Shown here piece after piece: positions 28,359 to 36,204 of a DNA stretch of 38,681 nt. The notes under the pieces are model-generated. The model worked only from the letters and a program-made list of their open reading frames with translations, was not told the origin of the DNA and did not search any database. The stretch is from an uncultured Acidimicrobiales bacterium (GTDB lineage: Bacteria > Actinomycetota > Acidimicrobiia > Acidimicrobiales > SHLQ01). The stretch is from the NCBI GenBank assembly GCA_938038815.1, contig CALHTF010000029.1, positions 1 through 38,681 on the forward strand, in the 5' to 3' direction. Numbering within the stretch: position 1 is the first letter of the stretch; the number at the start of each line of letters is the position of its first letter. The translations under genes were made by a program, and so were the position numbers.

Positions 28359-29585
28359 ATGAGCCAATTCGAATCACTCGCTGGTAAGCGCGTCGTTCTC
28401 GGCGTGAGCGGCGGCATTGCCGCGTACAAAGCGATCGAGGTTATGCGTCGCCTCGTCGACGCGGGTGCCCACGTGGTGCCCGTCCTCACCGAAGGTTCGC
28501 TCAACTTTGTTGGCAAAACCACCTTCGATGCGTTGGGTTCAGAACCGGCCCAGATGGACTTGTTCAGCCAAGCTGGTCCCACAGCGAGCCCGATTCCTCA
28601 CACCAAACTTGGCCAGACCGCCGACGTTGTTGTGGTCGCCCCCGCAACCGCTCGAGTCATTAGCGACTATCGCACTGGCCGGTCGGCCGATCTGCTCACC
28701 GCAACGCTGGTGGCAACCGCCGCGCCGGTCGTGATCGCTCCCGCGATGCACACCGAGATGTGGGAGCACCCAGCAATCGAAGAGAACCTGGCGGTGCTGG
28801 CCGAACGGGGCGTCGTCGTGGTTCCCGCGGAACAAGGCCGCCTCGCTGGTGGCGACATTGGCAAGGGCCGACTCGCTGCACCGGCGACCATCGTGGCGAC
28901 CATCGATGCGGTCGTTGCGGGAGTGCACGGCACCATGGCGGGCCAGAACGTGCTGGTCACCGCAGGTGGCACCCGGGAAGCGCTCGACCCGGTTCGCTAT
29001 ATCGGTAACCGGTCTTCGGGTAAGCAGGGTTACGCCATCGCGGCCGAGGCCGCCGCCCGAGGTGCCAACGTCACCTTGTTGTCGACCGTCGAGCGCGACG
29101 TGCCCGCCGGGGTTGAGGTGATCTCGGTCACCACCGCAGCTGAACTCGAAAAAGAAGTCCTTGCTCGCACCCCAGGGGTTGATGTACTTGTGATGGCAGC
29201 GGCCGTCGCTGATTTTCGGCCTATTTCAGTTGCCCAAGGAAAGCTCAAAAAAGTTGCTGGTGTTCCAGATGTGAAGCTTGAGCAAACAAACGATATTCTC
29301 GCCAGTGTCGGCGCTTCGAGGCGTCCCGATCAGATGATCGTCGGCTTTGCTGCTGAAACCTCAGATTTAGCAAGCAATGCAGCCGGGAAACTGAGTCGCA
29401 AGGGTGTCGATGTAATGGTTGCTAATGATGTGTCCGCTCCCCAGGTCGGGTTTGGGCACGATACCAACGAAGTGCTGATTTTGACCGCTAATGGCGATGA
29501 ACAACATGTTCCGCTCGCCAACAAGGCACAGATTGCACGCGCCGTACTCGCCCAAGTAGTTGCGGTGCAGGCTAAACGTCTCTAA
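28359..29585 (+). CDS. coaBC: Bifunctional phosphopantothenoylcysteine decarboxylase / phosphopantothenate--cysteine ligase
   Basis: Two steps of coenzyme A synthesis. 408 aa. The CoaC flavodomain (1-~185) has [20 protein letters not shown], the active-site His in PIPHTKLGQ, and APAMHTEMW, the actinobacterial form of PAMNxxMW. The CoaB domain (~195-408) has [38 protein letters not shown] and the K-x-K KLKK motif, all intact. The DNA of roughly 29221-29520 is only about 51 % GC against about 60 % or more before it, with AT-ending codons, although the protein is normal. metK starts 26 nt later. Confidence 0.96.
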   Translation: MSQFESLAGKRVVLGVSGGIAAYKAIEVMRRLVDAGAHVVPVLTEGSLNFVGKTTFDALGSEPAQMDLFSQAGPTASPIPHTKLGQTADVVVVAPATARVISDYRTGRSADLLTATLVATAAPVVIAPAMHTEMWEHPAIEENLAVLAERGVVVVPAEQGRLAGGDIGKGRLAAPATIVATIDAVVAGVHGTMAGQNVLVTAGGTREALDPVRYIGNRSSGKQGYAIAAEAAARGANVTLLSTVERDVPAGVEVISVTTAAELEKEVLARTPGVDVLVMAAAVADFRPISVAQGKLKKVAGVPDVKLEQTNDILASVGASRRPDQMIVGFAAETSDLASNAAGKLSRKGVDVMVANDVSAPQVGFGHDTNEVLILTANGDEQHVPLANKAQIARAVLAQVVAVQAKRL

Positions 29586-29611
29586 CGGAGACAGAAACGG
29601 GAAATACCTCA

Positions 29612-30814
29612 ATGAGTAGCAAGTGGACATTCACCTCGGAATCGGTGACCGAGGGGCATCCAGACAAGATGGCCGATCAGATCTCGGACGCCATCCTTGA
29701 CGGATTGCTCGCCCAGGACCCCATGAGTCGGGTTGCGTGCGAAACACTCGTCACCACCGGCCTGGCCGTCGTAGCGGGCGAAATCACCACCAACGCGTAC
29801 GTCGACATCCCGTCGATCGTTCGCGAAACCATCAACGGCATTGGCTATGACCGCGAGTCCTTCGGCTTTGACGGAAACACCTGTGGCGTCATGGTGTCGC
29901 TCGACGAACAGTCGGTCGACATTGCCCAGGGCGTCGATGACTCCGAAGAGGTCCGCTCCGGACAGTCGAGCGAAGAAGACGAACTCGACAAGCAGGGCGC
30001 CGGCGACCAGGGAATGATGTTTGGTTACGCATGTGACGAAACCCCCGAGCTCATGCCGCTGCCGATCCACCTCGCTCACCGCATGGCCGAGCGTCTCGCC
30101 GAGGTCCGCAAGGCCGGCACCGTGCCGTACCTTCGCCCCGACGGCAAGACCCAGGTCACCTTCGAGTACGAAGACAACAAGCCCGTTGCGCTCAAGACCG
30201 TTCTGGTCTCGACCCAGCACAACGATGGTATCGACCGCGACTCGATGATTCGCCCCGACCTGATCGAAAACGTCATCCGCCCGGTAATCCCCGCCGAGTT
30301 CGCCGATGACGACTACGAGGTCTATGTCAACCCGACCGGCCGCTTCGTTATCGGTGGTCCAGTAGGCGACGCCGGCCTCACCGGTCGCAAGATCATCGTC
30401 GACACCTACGGCGGCTCGGCTCGCCACGGTGGTGGCGCATTCTCGGGTAAGGACCCGTCGAAAGTCGACCGTTCCGCAGCTTACGCAACCCGGTGGGTTG
30501 CCAAGAACGTTGTGGCCTCGGGTGCAGCCAGCCGCTGCGAGGTACAGGTTGCCTACGCCATCGGTGTTGCCAAGCCCATGTCGGTCTTGGTCGAAACCTT
30601 CGGAACCGAAAACGTCGACCCCGGCAAGATCGCCGAAGCCGTCGACCAGGTCTTCGACCTTCGCCCGGCCGCGATCCTTCGCGACCTCAACCTGCGCCAG
30701 CCCATCTACAAGCGCACCGCTGCGTACGGCCACTTCGGTCGTTCCGACGGTGAAGGCTTCACCTGGGAGAACACCGACCGGGCCGACGATCTCAAGTCGG
30801 CTCTCGGCCTGTAG
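29612..30814 (+). CDS. metK: S-adenosylmethionine synthase
   Basis: Makes SAM from methionine and ATP. 400 aa tetrameric enzyme. Signatures: [32 protein letters not shown] (PROSITE 1), [19 protein letters not shown] (PROSITE 2, P-loop-like). Full length with no gaps. ATG start, with a weak GGGAAA about 9 nt upstream. It lies 26 nt after coaBC. I looked for a SAM riboswitch in front and saw none; the gap is too short. Confidence 0.97.
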   Translation: MSSKWTFTSESVTEGHPDKMADQISDAILDGLLAQDPMSRVACETLVTTGLAVVAGEITTNAYVDIPSIVRETINGIGYDRESFGFDGNTCGVMVSLDEQSVDIAQGVDDSEEVRSGQSSEEDELDKQGAGDQGMMFGYACDETPELMPLPIHLAHRMAERLAEVRKAGTVPYLRPDGKTQVTFEYEDNKPVALKTVLVSTQHNDGIDRDSMIRPDLIENVIRPVIPAEFADDDYEVYVNPTGRFVIGGPVGDAGLTGRKIIVDTYGGSARHGGGAFSGKDPSKVDRSAAYATRWVAKNVVASGAASRCEVQVAYAIGVAKPMSVLVETFGTENVDPGKIAEAVDQVFDLRPAAILRDLNLRQPIYKRTAAYGHFGRSDGEGFTWENTDRADDLKSALGL

Positions 30815-30880
30815 CCACGAAGTAAGGAAAACACATCGCGAATACACCCGGCCAAGGCCGGCTGATTTCCTTTGATGACG

Positions 30881-30914
30881 ACCCGCCCGAACCGGTACGC
30901 CCGGACGGGCGGGT
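30881..30914 (+). other. 9-bp GC hairpin at the metK-priA junction
   Basis: ACCCGCCCG (30881-30889) and CGGGCGGGT (30906-30914) are perfectly complementary around a 16-nt loop that can itself pair (CCGG/CCGG). TGTT follows rather than a full T-run. It is either a metK terminator or attenuator, or part of the priA coding sequence, whose frame is open through it. Confidence 0.5.
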
Positions 30915-30924
30915 TGTTCGCGTC

Positions 30925-32637
30925 TTGCCCGACGTCACGGGTATCGACAAGACCTTCGACTACGTCGTGCCCGACGCCTGGGCCGCCGCGAACAAAGCCC
31001 GGGTGCAGGTCGGGTCGATCGTGCGGTTCGACCTCGGTGGCCGGCGCCTCCGCGGCTGGGTCGTGGCGAACGATGTCGAACCCGCCGCCGGGGTAAAGCT
31101 CCGAGCACTCACCAAGGTGACCGGCTACGGCCCGCCGGCCGATGTGGTCGACCTCACCGAGTGGGCCGCTCGTCGCTGGGTCGGCCATCGCAGCCGACTG
31201 CTGGTCGCGGCGTCGCCGGCGAAGGCGATCACCCGGCTTCCACCGGTGCGACCGCACAAGCGCCTTGGCGAACAGGCCGCCGACGTCGAGCGGGCGTTTT
31301 CGGTCGACCGCGCCGTTGTTCGGCTCGCCCCGCGTGGTGAGTCGTTGCCTTACGGGTTGGCGGCCGCCCGTCGCGGCAATGCGTTGATTCTGGTCCCGAA
31401 CGCTCAACGGGCCACCTGGCTAAGTCGAAAGCTCGCCAACGAGGGTGCCGCCGTAGCGCAGTTGCCGGGGGGATACGCCCGAGCGTTGGCCGGGGCGACC
31501 GTTGTCGGGGGGCGCTCAGCAGCGTGGGCGCCGGTGGCCGACCTGGCTGCGGTTGTGGTGTTCGACGAACACGACGAGGTGTATCAGGACGAGCGGACCC
31601 CAACCTGGAACGCCCGTGACGTAGCGATCGAACGGGCCCGGCGGGCAGGGGTTCCGTGCGTGCTCGTTTCGCCCAGCCCATCGCTCGAGGCCCTCGAATG
31701 GGGAGAGCTGTTTGCCCCCGAGCGGTCCGTCGAGCGCGCCGGCTGGCCGCGGGTCGAGGTCATCGACCGGCGCAACGACGACAAAGCCCGCACCGGGCTG
31801 TTCTCCGACGCCGTCGTGCGGGCCGTGCGCGACGACGGGCCCGTCGTACTGGTGCTGAACCGTAAAGGTCGTGCTCGCTTGCTCGCCTGTTCGGGGTGCG
31901 GCGAGATGGCATGGTGCGACGAGTGCTCGCGGGCGCTTATCCAACAAGACGACGACCACCTCCACTGCACGAGCTGTGGCAAAACCCGCCCGGTGGTTTG
32001 CGAGCACTGCGGCGGGTCGGTCTTTAAGCGCATTCGCATGGGTGTTGGACGGGCTCGCGAAGAACTCGAAGCCCTGGCCGGCCGCCCCGTGGTCGAGGTA
32101 ACTGGAGCCGACGACGATGACGCCGACTGGGGCGACGCCGACGTCTTCGTTGGTACCGAAGCGGTGCTGCACCGGGTCAAGAAGGCAAAAACCGTCGTGT
32201 TTCTCGACTTCGACCAGGAACTGGCCGGCCTTCGCTACCGCGCCAGCGAGCAGGCGTTTGGCCTGTTGGTTCGTGCGGCCCGCCTGCTCGGCAACCGGGC
32301 TGACGGAGGCCGATTGTTGGTGCAGACTCGTAAACCCGAGCACGAGGTGCTGACGGCCGCCGTTCGCAGCGACCCAGCGACACTCGTGGACGCCGAACGG
32401 ACGCGCCGCCAAACCCTCACGCTGCCGCCCTACGCCGCAATGGCGACCATCTCGGGCGCCGGCGGGCCGGAGTTTGTCGCCACCCTTCCGGCCGACCCGA
32501 CCGTGTCGCTTCTTGGGCCGCTCGATGACCGCTGGCTGGTGAAAGCCCCCGATCATGAGACGTTGAGCGACTATCTCTTGGCCGGCGAACGCCCCACAGC
32601 CCGGCTGCGGGTTGAGGTCGATCCGCTGCGCGTGTAA
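30925..32637 (+). CDS. priA: Primosomal protein N' (PriA), helicase motifs lost
   Basis: Replication-restart protein. 570 aa from TTG 30925. The 3'-DNA-binding domain starts DVTGIDKTFDYVVPDAW. Eight zinc cysteines are present (CSGCGEMAWCDEC and CTSCGKTRPVVCEHC). The Walker A GxTGSGKT of active PriA is replaced by LAPRGESLPYG, DEAH by FDEHDE, and motif VI AGRAGR is gone, so ATP-driven unwinding is unlikely; actinobacterial PriA is known to lack helicase motifs. The frame stays open upstream to 30826, and the residues just before TTG (GRVVRVLP) look like the family's first beta-strand, so the true start is probably earlier; an ATC at 30835 has AAGGA 6 nt upstream. Confidence 0.9.
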   Translation: MPDVTGIDKTFDYVVPDAWAAANKARVQVGSIVRFDLGGRRLRGWVVANDVEPAAGVKLRALTKVTGYGPPADVVDLTEWAARRWVGHRSRLLVAASPAKAITRLPPVRPHKRLGEQAADVERAFSVDRAVVRLAPRGESLPYGLAAARRGNALILVPNAQRATWLSRKLANEGAAVAQLPGGYARALAGATVVGGRSAAWAPVADLAAVVVFDEHDEVYQDERTPTWNARDVAIERARRAGVPCVLVSPSPSLEALEWGELFAPERSVERAGWPRVEVIDRRNDDKARTGLFSDAVVRAVRDDGPVVLVLNRKGRARLLACSGCGEMAWCDECSRALIQQDDDHLHCTSCGKTRPVVCEHCGGSVFKRIRMGVGRAREELEALAGRPVVEVTGADDDDADWGDADVFVGTEAVLHRVKKAKTVVFLDFDQELAGLRYRASEQAFGLLVRAARLLGNRADGGRLLVQTRKPEHEVLTAAVRSDPATLVDAERTRRQTLTLPPYAAMATISGAGGPEFVATLPADPTVSLLGPLDDRWLVKAPDHETLSDYLLAGERPTARLRVEVDPLRV

Positions 32638-32686
32638 ACCCGCGAACTCGCCTCGCGCCAGTCCCCGATGGCGGGCGGCGATGCGA

Positions 32687-32692
32687 TAAGTT
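32687..32692 (+). promoter_or_regulatory. Candidate leaderless -10 box (TAAGTT) inside a palindrome
   Basis: TAAGTT ends 6 nt before the GTG at 32699. It lies within the perfect palindrome CGATAA-G-TTATCG (32684-32696), so a regulator could sit directly on the -10 element. Confidence 0.4.
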
Positions 32693-32698
32693 ATCGAC

Positions 32699-33382
32699 GT
32701 GTCCGGGGGATCTCCATCGAATCAACGTCGACAAGAACTGGTCGAGCTGGCGGCAACCCAGCTCGTGCGTCGCATGTCGACCGCGATCTCCTCAACGCTG
32801 TCGTTGCTGCCAAACCCGCTCGTCGAGTCGTGCGCAGGTCTTAGCCTCATCCTCGACGACCTGGTTGGTGGACCGCTCGACTTCCGGGTTGAACTCCGTG
32901 GCACAACCGACGCTCAAGTTGCGGCGGAGATGGCCCGCGGCATTCCCGATTCGGCCGCCCGCTGGGCACTCGAACATTGGATCGATGTTGCCCTTTGGGA
33001 TCTCGACACGGCCGCACCATCGCCGGAGTTTCGACGCACCGTGCGCACGTGGGTGACCGCCGAGATCGCGGCGAACGGAACCCCCGAGGCTGGTGACTCG
33101 GCCTTTGCTCATAGGGTGCGTGGTTTGCTCGGCCAGGTGGGCGCAACCCTGCACCACACCGGCACCATCGAGCGGGTGTTTCGTAAGTCGCTCCCGCTTA
33201 TCGTCCAGTCGCCACCCGGGTCGGGCTTGTTTGCGACCCTCGAACGCACGATGCACCCGTCGCTGCCCCGATCGCCGAACCGGTCGATGCAGGACCTTGA
33301 GTGGGCAAAGGAAATCACTGCCCACGCCAACCCGTGGGCGACGAAGTCGCAGCGTCGTTCCTGGTTCGCGTACGCCAGCTAA
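32699..33382 (+). CDS. Conserved-looking protein of unknown function
   Basis: 227 aa, not recognised. A basic, Ser/Asn-rich start is followed by a mostly helical protein with charged/hydrophobic alternation: VELAATQLVRRMSTAISS, RGIPDSAARWALEHWIDVAL, VRTWVTAEIAAN, and a C-terminus rich in Trp and basic residues (KSQRRSWFAYAS). No signal peptide, clear TM helix, Cys cluster or nucleotide motif. Coding is supported by GC pattern, length and lack of a competing frame. GTG start, no Shine-Dalgarno, candidate leaderless promoter. It converges with the CDF transporter across 13 bp. Confidence 0.7.
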   Translation: MSGGSPSNQRRQELVELAATQLVRRMSTAISSTLSLLPNPLVESCAGLSLILDDLVGGPLDFRVELRGTTDAQVAAEMARGIPDSAARWALEHWIDVALWDLDTAAPSPEFRRTVRTWVTAEIAANGTPEAGDSAFAHRVRGLLGQVGATLHHTGTIERVFRKSLPLIVQSPPGSGLFATLERTMHPSLPRSPNRSMQDLEWAKEITAHANPWATKSQRRSWFAYAS

Positions 33383-33395
33383 CTGCGAGGTACCG

Positions 33396-34379
33396 CTACC
33401 AGTTCACGTCGTGGCACCCGACATGACATTCGGGCTCGACTTGAAAGGTTGCGTGTTCGATCCCGTACGTGTCGGCCAACAGACTCCGGGCCTGATCGAG
33501 GATTGCGTGGTGGTCGGCGTCTTCACTTGCGGTGAGGTGGGCCGACACGGTTTCCATCGACGACGTAAGGGTCCACACGTGCAGATCGTGCACGTCGACA
33601 ACATTCGGCAGAGCTTCGAGGTCGTCGCTGAGGCGGCCAACATCGATGTGGGGAGGCGCAGCTTGAATCAAGATCCTGACCGCTTGGCGTCCGAGTCGGA
33701 AGGTGCGGGGGAGGATCCACAGACCGATCAGCACGGCGAAGAGCGGGTCGATCCAGCCCCAACCGGTAACGGCGAACAGCACGCCGGCGATGATGACGGC
33801 CACCGAGCCCAACGTGTCGGCCAACACCTCGAGGTAGGCGCCCTCGACGTTGAGTGACTCCTTCGATCCTTCGGCCAGCATGCGAAACACGATGAGGTTG
33901 ACCACGAGTCCGGCCACCGCGACCGCGATCATCGGACCGCTCAAGAGCTCGGGGGTCTCGGAGGTGAAGCGGGTTGCCGCCTCGTACAGCACGAACAGTG
34001 CGATACCAAACAGCAGCAGAGCGTTGACGAAGGCGGCAAGGATCTCGAGGCGATACAGCCCAAAGGTGTGTTGGGACGCTGGCTGGTTCTCGTCGCGCTG
34101 GGACTCTTCGTGACGCACGGCGAGTTGGATGGCCGCCAACGCCATTCCTAGGCCAATGACATCGGTGAGCATGTGGCCGGCGTCCGACAGCAACGCCAAC
34201 GAGTTCGTGATGAATCCGGCGACTGCTTCGACGAAGAAGAAACTGCCGATGAGCAGGAACGAGATGAACAACGGTCGCCGGTGCTTGGCGCTGGCTGTGG
34301 CCAAGGTCGGGCCATGGTTGTGCCCGTCGTGACCGTGGTGATGCCCGTGACCGTGCTGGTCAGGGGAGACAGAGTTCAT
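33396..34379 (-). CDS. czcD: Cation diffusion facilitator (CzcD/ZitB-like) metal efflux transporter
   Basis: Proton-coupled Zn2+/Co2+/Cd2+ efflux across the cytoplasmic membrane. About 327 aa, six TM helices, then a cytosolic C-terminal metal-sensing domain with HDLHVWTL and a His/Cys-rich tail ECHVGCHD. The N-terminus is His-rich (HGHGHHHGHDGHNH). TM2 carries HxxxD (SDAGHMLTD). TM5 reads AYLEVLADTLGS, with Glu where ZitB/CzcD have His, a form I associate with actinobacterial members. The start is taken as ATG 34379; GTG 34385 would add two residues. It lies downstream of the trmH-like gene on the same strand with a hairpin between. Confidence 0.92.
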   Translation of the reverse strand: MNSVSPDQHGHGHHHGHDGHNHGPTLATASAKHRRPLFISFLLIGSFFFVEAVAGFITNSLALLSDAGHMLTDVIGLGMALAAIQLAVRHEESQRDENQPASQHTFGLYRLEILAAFVNALLLFGIALFVLYEAATRFTSETPELLSGPMIAVAVAGLVVNLIVFRMLAEGSKESLNVEGAYLEVLADTLGSVAVIIAGVLFAVTGWGWIDPLFAVLIGLWILPRTFRLGRQAVRILIQAAPPHIDVGRLSDDLEALPNVVDVHDLHVWTLTSSMETVSAHLTASEDADHHAILDQARSLLADTYGIEHATFQVEPECHVGCHDVNW

Positions 34380-34432
34380 GCTCACCAGTATCTATCGACC
34401 AGTGGGCGCCTCGGTAGAGAAATCGGCCACAC

Positions 34433-34457
34433 GCTGAGACTGGGAATCAGTCTCAGC
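34433..34457 (-). terminator. Hairpin overlapping the stop of the trmH-like gene
   Basis: GCTGAGACT (34433-34441) and AGTCTCAGC (34449-34457) form a perfect 9-bp stem with a 7-nt loop. It overlaps the stop codon of the minus-strand methyltransferase. On the minus strand the next bases are GTGTGGCCGATTTCTC, so the U-tract is late and weak. It probably limits read-through into the CDF gene. Confidence 0.5.
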
Positions 34458-34974
34458 TCAAATGCTGACGGCGGGCCTCGTACATAGCGATCGCCCCAGC
34501 GGTAGCCACGTTCAACGAACCAATCTTTCCGAGCTGAGGGAGGTAGGCGACGTGGTCGACGGTTCCGAGAGTTGCGGCGCTGATCCCGCGGTCTTCGTGC
34601 CCGACGATCAGACAGGTCGGCGGAGCAAGATCGAGCGAATCGAGCGGGACTGCATATTCGGCGAGTTCGATCGCCACCAGCTGAAAACCAGCTTCGCGGG
34701 CCAGCCCGACCGCCTCGGCGGTTGTTTCGCACGCCGTCCACGGAACGTAACGCTCAGAGCCCAGTGCCGTCTTGCCGACCTTTGCGTTGGTGGGCAAGGT
34801 GTCGGTGGCGGCGATCCAAAGATGCTCCACCCGGTACGCGGCAGCGGTTCGCAGCATCGAGCCGAGGTTGAACGGTCCCTGCACGCCGTCGACCAACAGC
34901 GCCAGCCGGGCTTCGGTCTGGCGCCGAGTGTCGCGATGCAGTCGCTTCATCCCGGTTCCGTCGAGTTGTTTCAT
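34453..34974 (-). CDS. TrmH/SpoU-family RNA 2'-O-methyltransferase
   Basis: SPOUT knotted methyltransferase, 173 aa. Motif 1 GPFNLGSMLRTAAA with the catalytic Asn/Arg; motif 2 CLIVGHEDRGIS; motif 3 LPQLGKIGSLNVATAGAIAMYE. N-terminal MKQLDGTGMKRLHRDTRRQTE may be a short RNA-binding helix like TrmH. Target RNA (tRNA G18 or another site) cannot be told. I start at ATG 34974, which overlaps the stop of the upstream RsmC-like gene (ATGA); a longer reading upstream is a shadow of that gene. Confidence 0.9.
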   Translation of the reverse strand: MKQLDGTGMKRLHRDTRRQTEARLALLVDGVQGPFNLGSMLRTAAAYRVEHLWIAATDTLPTNAKVGKTALGSERYVPWTACETTAEAVGLAREAGFQLVAIELAEYAVPLDSLDLAPPTCLIVGHEDRGISAATLGTVDHVAYLPQLGKIGSLNVATAGAIAMYEARRQHLS

Positions 34975-35627
34975 GGTTGATCGTTCTGGGGTTGAGCGGC
35001 TTGCGCCCGGACTTCGAGGATCCGGAACGCCTTGCGAGAGCCGAGCTTGGTCGTGGCCCACCCGTGCTGGTTGAGCCATTTCATCAACGAGTCGCTGCCG
35101 AGATGTTTCTGCACCACAAGGTAGGCGATGCCGTCGTCGGTCAGCCGACCGAGCCAATTGGTCAGCAAGTCGTGCAGTGCCGCCTTGCCGATACGGATCG
35201 GCGGATTGGAGTAGATCCGGTCGAACCGCAACTCGGCTGGCACGTCGGACGGCTTGGCGACCTTGACCCCAGGTAAGCCCGCCTCGTCGGCGTTGGCTTG
35301 GGTCAGCTTGCGAGCTCGTTCGTTCGTGTCGATCGCCCACACCGTTGCCGAGGGGGCCCGGGTGGCGAGCGTCAGCGCAATAGGTCCGTAGCCGCATCCC
35401 AAGTCGAGCATCGCGGCTTCGGGTGGGGGATGAGGGGCCTCAAGTAGGAGGTATTTCGTGCCGGTGTCGACCGACTCGATCCCAAATACGCCGCGGTCAG
35501 AGGTCAGCCGCAGATGCACGTCGGGCAGCGACAGTTCGATCGTTCGGGGGTCAGAGTCGACCGACGGTTGTTCGTCGAAGTAGTGATCGCCGACGGGTTT
35601 GTTTGGCGCTTGGCTCGGATCAGGCAC
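34971..35627 (-). CDS. RsmC-like class I SAM methyltransferase (MTS domain)
   Basis: 218 aa. N-terminal HYFDEQPSV with GVFGIESVD is the typical entry of the small-methyltransferase (MTS) domain; SAM motif I LDLGCGYGPIA (about 74-84); AIDTNERA; and the base-methylating SNPP motif (140-143) followed by IRIGK. Relatives methylate N2 of guanines in 16S rRNA (RsmC/RsmJ-type). Without the N-terminal pseudo-domain of E. coli RsmC, it is the short form common in Gram-positives. GTG start 23 bp from divergent def; it overlaps the trmH-like gene downstream, making a two-gene RNA-methylation operon. Confidence 0.9.
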   Translation of the reverse strand: MPDPSQAPNKPVGDHYFDEQPSVDSDPRTIELSLPDVHLRLTSDRGVFGIESVDTGTKYLLLEAPHPPPEAAMLDLGCGYGPIALTLATRAPSATVWAIDTNERARKLTQANADEAGLPGVKVAKPSDVPAELRFDRIYSNPPIRIGKAALHDLLTNWLGRLTDDGIAYLVVQKHLGSDSLMKWLNQHGWATTKLGSRKAFRILEVRAQAAQPQNDQP

Positions 35628-35634
35628 GGCGCTG

Positions 35635-35640
35635 ACGGTA
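35635..35640 (-). promoter_or_regulatory. Candidate leaderless -10 box (TACCGT) for the rsmC-like gene
   Basis: On the minus strand TACCGT ends 7 nt before the GTG at 35627. It shares two base pairs (35639-35640) with the opposing def -10 box, so the two promoters overlap. Confidence 0.4.
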
Positions 35641-35644
35641 TCCT
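35639..35644 (+). promoter_or_regulatory. Candidate leaderless -10 box (TATCCT) for def
   Basis: TATCCT ends 6 nt before the ATG at 35651. No room for a separate leader. It overlaps the divergent -10 box on the other strand. Confidence 0.45.
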
Positions 35645-35650
35645 GAAGTG

Positions 35651-36190
35651 ATGCCTCGTTACTCCATCAGGTACGTGGGTGATCCCGTGCTTCGCGAAAG
35701 AGCGCAAGAGGTCACCGAGTTCGACGGAAAGCTGGCGCGCCTGGCGCGCGACATGTTTCCGGCGATGTACAACGCGCCCGGCATTGGCTTAGCCGCCCCC
35801 CAGGTCGGCGTCTCCAAGCGGATGTTTGTCTACGACTTCGGCGATGGGCCAGGCGTTCTGGTGAACCCGGAGGTCGTCGAGAGCGACGGCGAGTGGAGTT
35901 ACGAGGAAGGGTGCCTGTCAGTACCCGGACTGTCGTGGGAAATCATCCGGCCAAAGCAGATTCACCTGGTTGGCTACGACATCAATGGTGACGAGGTGTC
36001 GATCGAGGCCGACGAACTCGAGTCACGGCTCTACCAGCACGAGATGGATCACCTCGATGGTGTTCTGCTGCTCGACCGCCTCGATGAAGAGACTCGCAAA
36101 GAGGCGATGAAAACCATCCGCGAGCTCGACTTCAACGCGATGAGCAAGAAGAAGCGTGCTCAAATCGCCGACGAACTTTCGCTTCCGTAG
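35651..36190 (+). CDS. def: Peptide deformylase
   Basis: Removes the N-formyl group from nascent proteins; metalloenzyme (Fe2+). 179 aa. The three motifs are intact: GIGLAAPQVG (44-53), EGCLSVPG (86-93, Cys88 ligand) and HEMDHLDG (130-137, both His ligands and catalytic Glu). C-terminal tail AMSKKKRAQIADEL. Start taken at ATG 35651; GTG 35648 is directly before it. Followed 14 nt later by fmt, the enzyme for the opposite reaction on initiator tRNA, a classical pair. Confidence 0.97.
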   Translation: MPRYSIRYVGDPVLRERAQEVTEFDGKLARLARDMFPAMYNAPGIGLAAPQVGVSKRMFVYDFGDGPGVLVNPEVVESDGEWSYEEGCLSVPGLSWEIIRPKQIHLVGYDINGDEVSIEADELESRLYQHEMDHLDGVLLLDRLDEETRKEAMKTIRELDFNAMSKKKRAQIADELSLP

Positions 36191-36204
36191 CGAACCGAAC
36201 AACC

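Noticed and set aside
29586-29611. SAM riboswitch in front of metK
   Set aside because: Only 26 nt between coaBC and metK and no matching fold upstream.
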